Origin: Microvirga roseola | Lineage (GTDB): Bacteria; Pseudomonadota; Alphaproteobacteria; Rhizobiales; Beijerinckiaceae | Reading direction: 5' to 3' | DNA length: 64,000 nucleotides | Assembly: GCF_020866965.1 (NCBI RefSeq) | Contig: NZ_JAJATX010000003.1 | Location: 62,001-126,000, forward strand | Notes under the pieces: generated by a model | What the model saw: the letters and a program-made list of their open reading frames with translations, nothing else | The model's database searches: none | What the model was told of the DNA's origin: nothing | Program-made: the position numbers and the translations under genes | In this document: positions 52,039 to 63,382 of the stretch, piece by piece | How the letters are laid out: every line of letters starts with the position of its first letter | Position numbering within the stretch: the first letter of the stretch is position 1

Positions 52039-52833
52039 TCAGGTCGCCTGATTGCCGCCGTCGGCCGGCTCGCCTCCAAGCCAGCTCCAGGCCTGGGCCT
52101 CGTCCGCCAGCTCGTAGCGACGCGTCTGGATGCCGACGAATGGCGCCGCACTGGCCGTCACTCCCTCCATCCATGCGGGCCCGCCCACGAGCGCATAGCG
52201 TTCGACCTTGCCCCAGCCTCTCATCTTGGCCGCCATAAGGCCTTCCTGGCGCAGCGCATCGAGCGTGACGCCGTCGAAATCACGGACCCGCACAAGAACG
52301 CGCAGCCTGTGATGTTCGTCCATGGCCTGATTGAAGGTCGCGATCAGGCGGCGCATATCCTCGGCTCCAATCCGGCCGTCAACCTCGAAGGCGACAAGAT
52401 CCGGCTTCGTCGTCCCGATGGGGCGGATGGAGGGCTGGACCGGTTCGGGCTCGGCAGCGGGAGGCGGCAGCGGCTCCGAAGCCCAGGCCAGCGCGGCATC
52501 CTTCTCGGCCGGCGGGAAGATTTTCACTTCGATTCCGGGCAGAACCGCCTGCTCCACCTGTGCGACCCAGCGCACCCAGTCCTGGCCGGTTACCACGGCC
52601 GCTCGCGGGAAGCGGTGCAGTTCGCGCAGCTTGCCGAAGCCGTAGCTCAGATGGCAGGCGAGCGCCCCGGGCGTCATGCCGTTAATGCCGATCTCGGCAT
52701 AGACCGCGATCCGGTCCCGAGTAGCGAGAGCGTTGTCCACGGCCAGGATGGCGCGCTCGATATCGGCTTCGTCGATTCGCCCTGAAGCCCGCATGGCGAG
52801 AACGGCGTCCGGGGCGGGAAGAATCTCCAGCAT
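52039..52833 (-). CDS. Tandem SpoIIAA-like (STAS/SEC14-type) protein
   Basis: This 264-residue protein has two copies of a SpoIIAA-like domain (about 1-115 and 145-258). Each has an opening strand (VLAMRASGRIDEADIERAI; LVAFEVDGRIGAEDMRRLI), a central strand and helix, and a final helix. Family members of this DUF3478/SpoIIAA-like group have unknown roles and may bind lipids or nucleotides. GGAG lies 7 nt before the ATG at 52833. It sits between an adenylate cyclase and a secreted phosphatase on the same strand. Confidence 0.8.
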   Translation of the reverse strand: MLEILPAPDAVLAMRASGRIDEADIERAILAVDNALATRDRIAVYAEIGINGMTPGALACHLSYGFGKLRELHRFPRAAVVTGQDWVRWVAQVEQAVLPGIEVKIFPPAEKDAALAWASEPLPPPAAEPEPVQPSIRPIGTTKPDLVAFEVDGRIGAEDMRRLIATFNQAMDEHHRLRVLVRVRDFDGVTLDALRQEGLMAAKMRGWGKVERYALVGGPAWMEGVTASAAPFVGIQTRRYELADEAQAWSWLGGEPADGGNQAT

Positions 52834-52932
52834 GTCGCATCTCCATCTGCTCGAATGGCGAACCGGATCCACTTCGCCGAAAAAGTGCTCCAGAAGCGAT
52901 ATGGGGCCCGAACGGCGAGGGACAAACCGAAC

Positions 52933-54801
52933 CTACGGCAGCGCCGTCGACCGATCCTCCTTCGAGCCAGCATCGTGTTCGGGGACCCCGGCCTTCGCCA
53001 GTCCCTCGACGAAAAGCGCGCAGTGGGCGTGATGGCGCAGGTTTCGCCGAATCTGTTCCAAGGTCAGCGGCGGTCCGATGCGGTTGCGATGCTGAAGCTG
53101 GGCCTGCGCCTCCTCGATGAGACCGAGATGACCACAGCAGCTGATGAGCGCATTGCAGTGCCCCGGAAATTCCGGGAAGACGAGCACCGAACGGCGCAGA
53201 TAGGGCAGTGCTTCCTCGAAGCGGCGGTCTCCCAGCAGGGTCAGGCCGTGAAAGGCCGTGTAGATGCCGGCAAAGGTGTCGAGGGGGCTCATGCGCACGG
53301 CCCGGCCCGTTTCGCTGACGGCGTCGGCTGCGTATCCGGCCCGGAGCAAGGCCACGCCGTAGAGGGTGCGCCCCAGCGCCCAGCTCGGGTTCATGTCGAG
53401 AGCGCCGCGCATCTGCTCCAGGGCGCGGTCATGGTGGCCTGTCGTGCTCAGGGAGAAGCCGAAGATCATGCGGCCCCAGGGTTCCTGCGGATCGAGGGCG
53501 AGCGCACGCCGGGCGAGTTCCATCATCTCGCGGAATCCCTCCTCCGGCGGTCGCCAGTAACAGAAGGTCTCCCACCAGATCGCCCAGCCCAGGATGGCGT
53601 GGGCGCGGGCATAGCCGGGCTCGATGGCGATGGCGCGGTGCAGAAGAATCTGCGCCTCCCGGTTCGCCTCGCGTGTGGCCCTGTTGATGAGGGTCAGGGC
53701 CGAAACCACGAGGCCCCATATATCGATGCGCTCGGTCGCCCGGCTCTGGGCCCTGTAGCCCTCCTCTGCATAGAGGTGGGGCTCGATGGCGGCGACCACA
53801 TGCTCCGTGATCTCGTCCTGGACCGCGAAGACATCCTCGACGAGCCGGTCGTAGCGTTCGGCCCAGATATGCTTGCCGCTCTCGGCGTCGATCAGCTGCC
53901 CGGTGATGCGGATTCGGTTGCCCGACGCCCTGACGCTGCCTTCGAGCACATAGCGGACGCCGAGGTCGCGTGCGACCTGGCGCACATCCACCGCCCTGCC
54001 CTTGTAGGCGAAGGTGGAATTGCGTGCGATGACGAGCAGCCAGCGCAGGCGCGACAGAGCGGTGATGATGTCCTCCGTCATGCCGTCGGCGAAGAATTCG
54101 CGCTCGGCATCGCCGCTCATGTTGGTGAACGGAAGCACGGCGATGGACGGCATGTCGCGCGGGGTAGGAAAAGGGTGAGCGCTGCCCGGCGTCGCGGTCG
54201 TCCGCGTTGGCGGCGCGATCCGGTAGATCTTCAGTGGCCGCGCGATGTTCTTGACCCGGCGTTCGCCTTCATCCTCGAACGCATAGGGCAGCTTGTCCCT
54301 GACCTCCTCGTACACCTTGCCGGAAAGGCAGATCGCACCGGGCTCGGCCAGCTGTTCGAGGCGCGCGGCGACATTCACCCCGTCGCCATAGATATCGCCG
54401 TCCTCGTCGACGATGATGTCGCCGAGATTGATGCCGACGCGAAGCTGCAAAGGCTCGGCACGGTCGGAGATCGTCTCACGCGCAAGACGCTCCTGGATGT
54501 CCACGGCGCAGCGGACCGCATCGACGGAACTCCCGAACTCGATCAGGAAGCCGTCTCCGGTGATCTTCACGAGACGTCCGCGGTGCCGCTCGAGACTGGG
54601 CGCGACGATCTCGCTGCGCAGCCGCTTGACGTGTTCGAGCGTGCCCTCCTCGTCCCGACCCATGAGCCTGGAAAAGCCGGCTATGTCGGCCGCCAGAATG
54701 GCGGCGAGCTTGCGCGCGACAGGATGGTGATGCGGAGGCACGACTCCCCCGGGGATCGACGGATGCCGGTGATAGTGCGGTTCCCGTGAGAGCCCGTCCA
54801 T
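52933..54801 (-). CDS. Class III adenylate/guanylate cyclase with TPR repeats
   Basis: This 622-residue protein has an N-terminal cyclase domain (about 30-190) with metal Asp39 (AADIAGFSRLM) and Asp83 (ITGDGFLIEF), and the late NVAARLE segment with the transition-state Asn/Arg. A middle region (about 210-340) resembles a TolB N-terminal/FlgO-like fold (MPSIAVLPFTNMSGD, GVRYVLEGSVRASG). The last part holds TPR-like repeats (about 380-600). Such proteins are common in Rhizobiales and make cAMP in response to unknown input. The start (ATG 54801) has no strong Shine-Dalgarno. Confidence 0.9.
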   Translation of the reverse strand: MDGLSREPHYHRHPSIPGGVVPPHHHPVARKLAAILAADIAGFSRLMGRDEEGTLEHVKRLRSEIVAPSLERHRGRLVKITGDGFLIEFGSSVDAVRCAVDIQERLARETISDRAEPLQLRVGINLGDIIVDEDGDIYGDGVNVAARLEQLAEPGAICLSGKVYEEVRDKLPYAFEDEGERRVKNIARPLKIYRIAPPTRTTATPGSAHPFPTPRDMPSIAVLPFTNMSGDAEREFFADGMTEDIITALSRLRWLLVIARNSTFAYKGRAVDVRQVARDLGVRYVLEGSVRASGNRIRITGQLIDAESGKHIWAERYDRLVEDVFAVQDEITEHVVAAIEPHLYAEEGYRAQSRATERIDIWGLVVSALTLINRATREANREAQILLHRAIAIEPGYARAHAILGWAIWWETFCYWRPPEEGFREMMELARRALALDPQEPWGRMIFGFSLSTTGHHDRALEQMRGALDMNPSWALGRTLYGVALLRAGYAADAVSETGRAVRMSPLDTFAGIYTAFHGLTLLGDRRFEEALPYLRRSVLVFPEFPGHCNALISCCGHLGLIEEAQAQLQHRNRIGPPLTLEQIRRNLRHHAHCALFVEGLAKAGVPEHDAGSKEDRSTALP

Positions 54802-54946
54802 AGGTAAACTCGCCGCGGCGGGACCCCGACCGGGCTACCTCGGACAGGTTGAGGCGAAGCCGAGTATCCATTGCACAGCGAGAAAGCCTGGGAGTCGAGC
54901 CCGCAATCCCCTGGACGGACGCTCGCGGCCGTGGCCAATTCGGTTC

Positions 54947-55693
54947 ATGCCCGACATCCCCACCGCACTGTTTTTCACAGGCTTCACCTTTCTTCTCGCA
55001 GGCCTCGTGAAAGGCGTGATCGGTCTCGGGCTGCCGACGGTGGCGGTCGGCCTCCTGAGCATCGTCATGCTGCCCGCGCAGGCAGCCTCCCTCCTGATCG
55101 TGCCATCCCTCGTCACCAATATCTGGCAGCTTGCCGCGGGCCCGCGCTTCTGGAACACCGCACGGCGCCTCTGGCCGATGATGGCCGGCATCGCCGCAGG
55201 CACCTGGGCGGGATCCGGTCTCATGACGGGCGACACCGCCGATGAGGCGACAATCGCCCTTGGCTTCGCCCTCATCGTCTATGCAGCGCTCGGGCTGGCG
55301 GCGGTCCGTCCCTCCGTTCCGGCGAAGCACGAGAATTGGCTGTCGCCCGTGATCGGGGCAGGGACCGGCCTTGTCACGGCGGCAACCGGCGTCTTTGTCA
55401 TCCCGGCCGTGCCCTATCTTCAGGCCCTTGGGCTTCAGAAGGACGACCTCGTCCAGGCGCTCGGGCTGTCGTTCACCGTCTCGACCATTGCCCTGGCCCT
55501 GACCCTTGCTCAGGAGGGGGTTTTTGCGGCCTCGACTGCGGCGGCATCACTGCTGGCCCTCATGCCTGCGCTTGCGGGCATGGCTCTCGGCCAGTGGGTG
55601 CGCGGCCGCGTGAGCGAGAGGGCCTTCCGGCTCTGCTTCTTCGTCGGCCTGCTCATGCTGGGCGGTCACTTGGCCGCCGGGGCCTTCACCTGA
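54947..55693 (+). CDS. TSUP family permease (TauE/SafE-like)
   Basis: This 248-residue membrane protein has about eight hydrophobic segments and the TSUP features FLLAGLVKGVIGLGLPTVAVG and GTGLVTAATGVFVIPAVPYL. Members move sulfite, sulfonates or other small anions. The substrate is not clear. It is divergent from the cyclase and convergent with the DUF454 gene (8-nt overlap). Confidence 0.9.
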   Translation: MPDIPTALFFTGFTFLLAGLVKGVIGLGLPTVAVGLLSIVMLPAQAASLLIVPSLVTNIWQLAAGPRFWNTARRLWPMMAGIAAGTWAGSGLMTGDTADEATIALGFALIVYAALGLAAVRPSVPAKHENWLSPVIGAGTGLVTAATGVFVIPAVPYLQALGLQKDDLVQALGLSFTVSTIALALTLAQEGVFAASTAAASLLALMPALAGMALGQWVRGRVSERAFRLCFFVGLLMLGGHLAAGAFT

Positions 55694-56123
55694 TCGCCCC
55701 GCCCTGCCTGCGGCCGTTCGCGATCCCGGAGCGGTGAAACGCATCCTCGGCCTCGACATCCGCCTGTGGAGCGGGCCTGGGGCGGGTCGCGATATAGACA
55801 GCCACGCTGCCCATGATGCCGGCGAGGATGAAAGGCAGATATCTGCTCTCGACCAGCCAAACGCTCAGGGCATAGGAGCCGGCAAGAGTAGCGAGCGCAA
55901 AGATTTTGGCCTTGAGCGGGATGGCGCGCTGATCGCGCCAGGTCGTCAGCAGCTTTCCGAAGCGCGGATGACCATAGAGTCTTTCGGCCAGCGCCGGGTT
56001 GGAACGGGAGAAGCACCAGGCGGCCAGGATAAGAAAGGGCGTCGTCGGCAGAATCGGCAGCGCGATTCCGATCACGCCGAGTGCGATGCTCGCGTAGCCG
56101 AGGCCGAGATGCACCCTGCGCAT
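55686..56123 (-). CDS. DUF454 (YbaN family) membrane protein
   Basis: This 145-residue protein starts with RRVHLGLGYASIALGVIGIALPILPTTPFLI, the hallmark of the YbaN/DUF454 family, and has three to four hydrophobic segments. The ATG at 56123 is preferred because GGAG lies 7 nt upstream; a GTG at 56135 would overlap it. The function of the family is unknown. It has a charged tail (PRPAPQADVEAED). Confidence 0.87.
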   Translation of the reverse strand: MRRVHLGLGYASIALGVIGIALPILPTTPFLILAAWCFSRSNPALAERLYGHPRFGKLLTTWRDQRAIPLKAKIFALATLAGSYALSVWLVESRYLPFILAGIMGSVAVYIATRPRPAPQADVEAEDAFHRSGIANGRRQGGAIR

Positions 56124-56228
56124 GATCCGCTCCACCCTGTGCCCAGTCCGGGACAGACATAACGCGTTGTCGGCGATCCGGTGCCCTCGACCGCACAGGC
56201 TATCGATAGCAAGAGCGCCGGGTCGGGA

Positions 56229-56687
56229 TCAACTCGCTCTCCAGGCCCTGAGAGCCCGTTTCAGGGCGCTCAACGCAGCCGGCCTTGCAGATGGATTGGC
56301 GCTCCGGTCCTCGTAGGAAATGCCGATCTGGCTGCGCCAGTTGAGATTGCGGTTCGCACTGGGGGATGCTGGCGGCGTGACTGGCTTCGAGACGGCGTTG
56401 GGGGAGTTTGTCATGTCTTCGCTCTCGATTGTCTCATGTCCTCCCGGAAGCATGAAAGCGGGTGCGCCGGTTGTTTTGGCCCCTGTCGAGGATCTTGCCG
56501 TTCCCGAGCGGGAGGTCTCGCGGAATGCGCGACCGGCGGTCTCGAAGAAAAGCGGATCCGCCCAGGCGCCCTCCCCCACGGCGCGAGGGTCGTCGATCCT
56601 GATCCTGGACGACGACACCTCACGATAGAGACGCCCGAAGCTCCTCCACAGAGCAGAGGCAATGATGGCTGCGCTGATGTTCGACAT
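56229..56687 (-). CDS. Doubtful hypothetical open frame
   Basis: A 152-codon frame (MSNISAAIIASALW...) with no recognisable domain. The N-terminal 15 residues are hydrophobic, but the rest is low-complexity in Ser, Arg and Ala and looks like chance coding in GC-rich DNA. A shorter start (MTNSPNAVSKPVTPP, 56414) would give a 61-residue protein. It may be real, degenerate or spurious. The gap it lies in (56124-56964) holds no better candidate. Confidence 0.25.
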   Translation of the reverse strand: MSNISAAIIASALWRSFGRLYREVSSSRIRIDDPRAVGEGAWADPLFFETAGRAFRETSRSGTARSSTGAKTTGAPAFMLPGGHETIESEDMTNSPNAVSKPVTPPASPSANRNLNWRSQIGISYEDRSANPSARPAALSALKRALRAWRAS

Positions 56688-56964
56688 CTTGGATGCTCAT
56701 GCCTCTAGGGAATGGAAGGGCTTGTTCTCGGAAGCAACTTATTACATGATGATCATAATACTACGAAACGTAGCTTTTCAATAGGGAATGCCTGAAATGT
56801 TGGTGTTATGGCCTTTTCGGCGGGCCCCGAACGAATTGGGGACCAGCCCGGTCCCCTTCCGGCCGGAAGCTTTGCAGGGCTTGCATTCTACGGCCCTGCA
56901 ACTGTATTACTCAGGCATTCCGATCTCCGACTGAACTGCCTGCCTCGTCCAAGGAGCCAAGCTC
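56688..56964. other. Gene-free region upstream of tetR with AT-rich and structured parts
   Basis: The left part (about 56735-56785) is AT-rich and includes the palindrome ATGATCAT and a CTACG-AAA-CGTAG hairpin; promoters for the genes on either side may lie here. The right part holds the nested inverted repeats listed separately. No convincing protein is encoded. Confidence 0.55.
56785..56921. repeat. 137-bp element of nested inverted repeats
   Basis: Outer arms GGAATGCCTGA (56785-56795) and TCAGGCATTCC (56911-56921) are perfect 11-bp complements. Inside are TTCGG/CCGAA (56816-56831), GGGGACC/GGTCCCC (56838-56856), the 14-bp palindrome CTTCCGGCCGGAAG (56856-56869) and TTGCAGGGC/GCCCTGCAA (56872-56901). 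The set could fold as one multibranched structure. It may be a structured RNA, a small non-autonomous mobile element or a protein-binding region. Confidence 0.55.
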
Positions 56965-57552
56965 ATGCGCTACGGAAAAGGTCACAAGGAAGCCACGCGC
57001 AGACGCATCATCGACGTCGCCTCAAAACAGCTCCGCAAGGAGGGCATGGGCGCGGCGGGCGTTGCCGGTCTCATGGCCGGCGCGGGCCTGACCCATGGCG
57101 GGTTCTACAGCCATTTCTCGTCCAAGGACGACCTGATCGAGCAGGCCCTGCGCGACGCCATTGAGCAGGTGAAGGTCTGGATCGCCTCGGTGGCCGAGAA
57201 GGAGGAGAACAAGTTCGAGGCCGTCGTCCGCGCCTACCTGAGCACCAGCCACAGAGACAGTCCTCAGACGGGCTGCGTGGCCGCGGCCCTCGCGCCCGAC
57301 ATTGCAAGGCATTCGCCGGCGGTGAGGGAAATGTTCACGCAGAGCATCGTCGAACATATCGAGATGCTCGCAACCCTGCTGCCTCCGCAGGCGACCGCGG
57401 AAGCCCGTCGGTCCGTCGCAACGGCCATCATCTCGGGCACGATCGGCATGATCCAGCTGGCGCGGGCCGTCGACGACGAGGAGCTCTCGGAGCAGATCCT
57501 GGAGGACGGCATCTCGGCCTGTTTGTCGCTTGCCCGTGCGATCAAGGCCTGA
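56965..57552 (+). CDS. TetR family transcriptional regulator
   Basis: This 195-residue regulator has the HTH region RIIDVASKQLRKEGM and VAGLMAGAGLTHGGFYSHFSSKDDL (about 13-55), the GGFYxHF signature of one TetR subgroup (often electrophile or redox-linked repressors). A Cys in the ligand domain (TGCVAAALAPD, near residue 98) matches that subgroup. Targets are unknown; the divergent or local genes are candidates. Confidence 0.92.
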   Translation: MRYGKGHKEATRRRIIDVASKQLRKEGMGAAGVAGLMAGAGLTHGGFYSHFSSKDDLIEQALRDAIEQVKVWIASVAEKEENKFEAVVRAYLSTSHRDSPQTGCVAAALAPDIARHSPAVREMFTQSIVEHIEMLATLLPPQATAEARRSVATAIISGTIGMIQLARAVDDEELSEQILEDGISACLSLARAIKA

Positions 57553-57567
57553 CGTGACGCATCCCGA

Positions 57568-58860
57568 TTAGAGCGATAATTCCTGCTCGATTCCGGCTGC
57601 AATCTCAAGCAGCTGACGATCCTGCCCGTGCCTCGCCACGAGCATCAGGCCGACCGGGCGGAGACAGCCGGGGATGGGCAGGGAGATGGCGGTGAGGTCG
57701 AACTGGTTGCCGAACATGGTGTTGCGCAGGATCAGCCAGTCCATCCTGTTGTAGAGCCTGTCATCCGCCTCCAGCGGCGCCATGAGCGGGGCGGAGATGG
57801 CCGTCGTCGGCAGCGCCAGCACGTCGATGGGCGCAAGCCGCTCGTCCATGGCAGCCACGAGCGCCTTCCTGCGGCGGAGCATGCGGATATAGGCCGGAGC
57901 CGGCACCGCCCCGCTGCGCACGATCCACCAGCGCACGCGCGGATCGATCTCGTCCGCCTTCGTGTCGAGCCAGTCCGCATGAACCTCGGCGGCTTCGATG
58001 GAGGCGATGGACGCCTGGACGGTGGTCTCCGCCATGGCTTCAAGAAGGTCGTCGATGTCGTGCTCGACGATGTGCGCTCCGGCCTCCGACAGGCCGCTCA
58101 GGACCGTCTCGAAGGCGTCCTCCACCAGCGGCTCGCTCTCCGTGAAGAGACGTCCGCGGGGGACGCCGATCCTGAGCCCCTCCAGCGGCAAGGGATCGAG
58201 CACCGGCGGCTCCTCCCCCACCATGACGGCATCCGTGAAGGCGCAGTCCTGGACGGACAGCGCAAGCGGGCCGATGGAATCGAGGCTGGGCGAGAGGGGA
58301 AAAGCCCCGTCGAGCGGCACCCGGCGCGCCGTCGGCTTGAAGCCTACGACCCCGTTGAGCGCCGCCGGGATGCGCACCGATCCGCCCGTATCGCTGCCGA
58401 TGGAAATCTCGCTCGTGCCCTCCGCCACCGAGACGCCCGCTCCTGAAGAGGAGCCTCCGGGAATGCGCTCGGGATCGACAGCGTTGCCCGGCGTGCCGAA
58501 ATGAGGATTGAGGCCGAGCCCGGAGAAGGCGAACTCCACCATGTTCGTCTTGCCGATGATGACGGCGCCCGCCTGTCGCAGGCGGCGGACGATCTTTGCA
58601 TCCGCCGATGCGAGCGGAGCATCGCGAAGGGCGAAGGACCCCGCGGTGGTCGTCTCTCCCGCCACGTCGAACAGGTCCTTGATCGAGACGATAGCCCCGT
58701 CGAGCGGCCCGAGCGAAACGCCGGCCGCCCTCCGTGCATCGGCGGCATCCGCAGCGGCGCGGGCGGCGGCGTGATACACGCGCAGGAACACGCGTTCGTC
58801 ATCGGCGCGCTCGGAGAGGCGCGCCAGAATGTCTTCGAGCCTGTCTCGGGTGGAGCTCAT
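57568..58860 (-). CDS. Amidase signature family protein
   Basis: This 430-residue hydrolase has the Ser-cisSer-Lys triad: Lys61 (SIKD), Ser137-139 in GGSSSG, and nucleophile Ser161 in GSDTGGSVR. It cleaves an amide of unknown nature; GatA is unlikely because the gene stands with a peptide importer and lacks gatB/gatC nearby. It lies 97 nt after the M32 carboxypeptidase gene on the same strand. Confidence 0.92.
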   Translation of the reverse strand: MSSTRDRLEDILARLSERADDERVFLRVYHAAARAAADAADARRAAGVSLGPLDGAIVSIKDLFDVAGETTTAGSFALRDAPLASADAKIVRRLRQAGAVIIGKTNMVEFAFSGLGLNPHFGTPGNAVDPERIPGGSSSGAGVSVAEGTSEISIGSDTGGSVRIPAALNGVVGFKPTARRVPLDGAFPLSPSLDSIGPLALSVQDCAFTDAVMVGEEPPVLDPLPLEGLRIGVPRGRLFTESEPLVEDAFETVLSGLSEAGAHIVEHDIDDLLEAMAETTVQASIASIEAAEVHADWLDTKADEIDPRVRWWIVRSGAVPAPAYIRMLRRRKALVAAMDERLAPIDVLALPTTAISAPLMAPLEADDRLYNRMDWLILRNTMFGNQFDLTAISLPIPGCLRPVGLMLVARHGQDRQLLEIAAGIEQELSL

Positions 58861-58957
58861 GGTTGGACCGGACTGACAGCTGATCGGGAGGCCAGCATCC
58901 GAGGATGCCGGGCCCTGTCAAGCCGGCGGGATCAGGCCGGGTCCTGAGGCGTGCCTT

Positions 58958-60481
58958 TTACTGTGCGTATTTGGCTTCGAGATAGGCGAGATACGGCGCC
59001 GGATCGAGGCGGCGGCCGGTCTCGCGCTCGAGCAGTTCGTCGCGCATGAAGCGGCGTCCGTGCTGCCAGATCCGGCTGCAGAGCGCCTCCGCAAGGCCGG
59101 AATAATCCCCGGCCTCGATGGCGGCGTCGAGCGAGGAATCCTGCTGGCGCAAGGTTTCCATCACCTGCGCCGCCATGACATTGCCGATGGTGTAGGTCGG
59201 GAAGGAGCCGATATATCCGGTGGACCAGTGGACGTCCTGCAGGACCCCGCGGGCATCGTTCGGGACGTCGAGGTCGAGATCGCGCTTGATGGCGGCGTTC
59301 CAGGCGGCAGGCAGATCCCGGACCGGGAGCGAGCCGTCCATCAAGGCGCATTCGATGTCGACGCGCAGCATGATGTGGAGATCATAGGTCAATTCGTCCG
59401 CCTCGACGCGAATGAAGCCGGGCTCGACGCGGGTGACGGCGCGATAGAACTCCTCGGGGCTCACGTCTCCGAGCTGATCCGGGAAATACCGCTGCAGATC
59501 CGGGAAGTGCAGCTGCCAGAAGGTGCGGCTTCGCGCGATGTGGTTCTCCCACAGGCGCGACTGGGATTCATGCGCGCCGAAGCTCGTGCCGCCGACGGCG
59601 TAAAGCCCGACGAGATCAGTCGCGAGCGTCGTGCGGGTATAGGCCGGATCCACACCCTGCTCGTAGAGGCCGTGCCCGGTCTCATGGGCCGTGCCGAAGA
59701 TCGAGGCCGGAAGGTAGTTGCGGCTGTAGCGTGTGGTGATGCGCACGTCGTTGCGGGTGAACGACACCTCGAAGGGGTGCACGGTCGTGTCGAGACGTCC
59801 GCGCTGAAGGTCGTAACCGAGCTTTTCCGCAAGGCTCAAGCCGAAGGCGCGCTGGCCCTCCTCCGGGAAGTCCCGGAAGAGGAAGTCGGAGCGGGGAGCA
59901 GGCTTCGCACGGGCGGCGGCCAGGATCGGCAGCAGGCCCGAACGCAGGGTCGAGAACAGTCTTATGAGGCTCGCAGCCGTCTCGCCCGGCTCGTAGATCG
60001 AGACCATCGCGTCGTAGGGATGCTCGGACCAGCCGATGCAATCGGCGTAAGACCGCGACAGCTCCACCGTCTTGGCGAGATAGGGCGCGAAGATGGAGAA
60101 CTCGCTTTTCGCGCGGGCCTCGATCCAGGCGGAATGAGCGACCGTGCGCAAAGCCGCCCGCTCCTGAATGAGGGAGGCAGGCACCCGGCGGTGGTGCTCA
60201 AGGGCCAAGCGAGTCTGCGTCACCATCCGGCGCTCCGCGGCATCCTGGGGCAGAGCCTCCACCGCCCGTTCGGCGGCATCGAGCGCCGTCTCGGTCTCGG
60301 ACGAAAGCAGCAGGTCGCGGGCAAGGCGCGTGAGGGTCGCGATCTGGTGCCCGCGGGTCTCCGCGCCGCCCGGAGGCATCATGGTACGGGAATCCCAGGT
60401 GAGAATCGATGTGGCGTTGAGCACGTCGTTGACGGCGGCCACGCGCTCGTTGAGCGCCGAGAGGGAGGCTTGCGGATTCAT
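58958..60481 (-). CDS. Carboxypeptidase Taq (M32 family)
   Basis: This 507-residue zinc metallopeptidase removes C-terminal residues from peptides. It has the HExxH-type motif in [12 protein letters not shown] (His266, Glu267, His270) and the [16 protein letters not shown] segment with further ligands. Length is typical for M32. It starts 17 nt after the oligopeptide ATPase gene, so imported peptides are a natural substrate. Confidence 0.96.
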   Translation of the reverse strand: MNPQASLSALNERVAAVNDVLNATSILTWDSRTMMPPGGAETRGHQIATLTRLARDLLLSSETETALDAAERAVEALPQDAAERRMVTQTRLALEHHRRVPASLIQERAALRTVAHSAWIEARAKSEFSIFAPYLAKTVELSRSYADCIGWSEHPYDAMVSIYEPGETAASLIRLFSTLRSGLLPILAAARAKPAPRSDFLFRDFPEEGQRAFGLSLAEKLGYDLQRGRLDTTVHPFEVSFTRNDVRITTRYSRNYLPASIFGTAHETGHGLYEQGVDPAYTRTTLATDLVGLYAVGGTSFGAHESQSRLWENHIARSRTFWQLHFPDLQRYFPDQLGDVSPEEFYRAVTRVEPGFIRVEADELTYDLHIMLRVDIECALMDGSLPVRDLPAAWNAAIKRDLDLDVPNDARGVLQDVHWSTGYIGSFPTYTIGNVMAAQVMETLRQQDSSLDAAIEAGDYSGLAEALCSRIWQHGRRFMRDELLERETGRRLDPAPYLAYLEAKYAQ

Positions 60482-61454
60482 GGGAGCAGTCTCTGACGTC
60501 AGGCGGTTCCGCCGGTGTTGAGGTGGCAGGCCGAGGAACGGCCGGGACCGATGGGCGCGAGAGCCGGCGCCTCACGCTTGCAGCGCGGGCCAGTGAAGGG
60601 GCATCGCGGATGGAAGTGGCATCCGCTCGGCGGATTGAGGGGCGATGGTATCTCGCCGGCAATCGGGCGGAAATCCTTGCGCCCCACGCCGACGCGGGGA
60701 ACACTTTCGAAGAGCGCGCGCGTATAGGGGTGGTTCGGCGCGGCATAGAGCTCCGCAGTGGGGGCGAGCTCGACGATGCGGCCGAGATACATGATGGCGA
60801 CCCGGTCGGAGACATGCCGCACCACGCCGAGATCGTGGCTGATGAAGATCGCCGTCAGGTCGAGGTCCTGACGCAGATCCATGAACAGGTTCAGCACCTG
60901 CGCCTGGATTGACACGTCGAGGGATGCGACCGGTTCGTCGAGCACCAGAAGGTCGGGCTTCATGGCGAGCGCGCGGGCGATGGCGATGCGCTGCCGCTGT
61001 CCGCCCGAGAACTGGTGCGGAAAGCGCCTGCGGTAGCTGGGATCGAGGCCGACGCGACCCAGGATGTCCGCCACGTAAGAATCGGCCTCGCGCGCCTTCA
61101 CGATGCGATGCGTGACCGGCCCTTCCGCCACCGTATCGCCGATGCGAATGCGCGGATTGAGGCTGGCGAAGGGGTCCTGGTGGACCATCTGCACGCGGGT
61201 GGTGAGCTTCTGCGTGCGACGCCCCTGCTCCTTCGCGACCGGCGCATTGCCGAACAGGATCCTGCCGTCGCTGGGCGTGTAGATGCCCGCCACGATACGC
61301 CCGAGGGTGGACTTGCCGCAGCCGGATTCGCCGACGAGGCCGACGACCTCGCCCTTCTGCACGGTGAGGCTGACATCCGTCACCGCGCGCACGACCTCCG
61401 CCTTGCGGCCGGCTCCGACGAGGCTCGCGATGCGCTCCCCGAGGTTCGGATGCT

Positions 61455-62470
<1,016 letters not shown>

Positions 62471-62474
<4 letters not shown>

Positions 62475-63382
62475 CGGCTGCGCCTCGGATTCAGAACGTT
62501 GCGGACCTGATCGCCCACGAGATTGATGGCGACGACAGTCAGCATCAGGGCGATGCCGGGATAGATCGAGATCCAGTAGCGGCCCGAGAGCAGGAACTGG
62601 AAGCCGTTGGAGATCAGCGATCCTAGAGAGGGCTGCGTCAGCGGCAGGCCGAGGCCCAGGAAGGAGAGGGTCGCCTCCAGCGCGATGGAATTGGCGACCT
62701 GCACCGTCGCCACGACGATCAGCGGCGGCAGGGCATTCGGCAGGAGATGGCGGAACAGCACCTGTCGTGCGGGCAAGGGAGTCGAAAGCGCGGCCTCGAT
62801 ATAATCCTTGCGCCGCTCCGCGCTCGCCGCGCCGTGGGTCGTGCGGGCGAAATACGCATATTGCGCAGCCACCAGCGCCGCGATGAGCTGGGGCAGGCCC
62901 TGTCCCAGCATCGCCACCAGCACCAGCGCCAACAGGATGGCGGGCAGCGAGAGCTGGAGGTCGATGACGCGCATGATGAGCGCCTCGACGCGTCCGCCGT
63001 AATAGGCGGCGACTAGGCCGACGCTGGCGCCGAGCACGAGGGCCAGCGCGCCGGCCATGACGCCGACGATCAGGCTCGTGCGCAGCCCGTAGAGAATGGC
63101 GGAGAAGACGTCGCGACCGGCCGCATCGGTGCCGATCCAGTGGACATAGCCGCCGGAACCGATCTCGCCGGGCTCGAGCCGGGCGTCGAACAGGTCGAGG
63201 GTCTCCTGGTTGTAGGGATCCTGCGGCGCGACGAGCGGCGCGAACACCGCCATGAGAACGATGACGACGATGACGGCGAGGGCCGCGACGGCGACCGGGC
63301 TCTGCCTGAAGTCGGCCCAGAAATTCGCAAGCCGGTGCAGGCGGGTCTCGGCGGGAGCCGCAGTGACGGATGCTGTGCTCAT
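62471..63382 (-). CDS. Peptide ABC transporter permease (DppC type)
   Basis: This 303-residue membrane protein has an N-terminal region and about six membrane helices, with the IGTDAAGRDVFSAILYGLRTSL segment typical of DppC/OppC and the EAA loop near TPLPARQVLFRHLLPNALPP. It overlaps the DppB-type gene by 4 nt. Together they form the importer channel. Confidence 0.96.

Noticed and set aside
57568-58860. Amidase as GatA of the tRNA amidotransferase
   Set aside because: No gatB or gatC nearby; context is peptide transport, and the sequence lacks features that would single out GatA.
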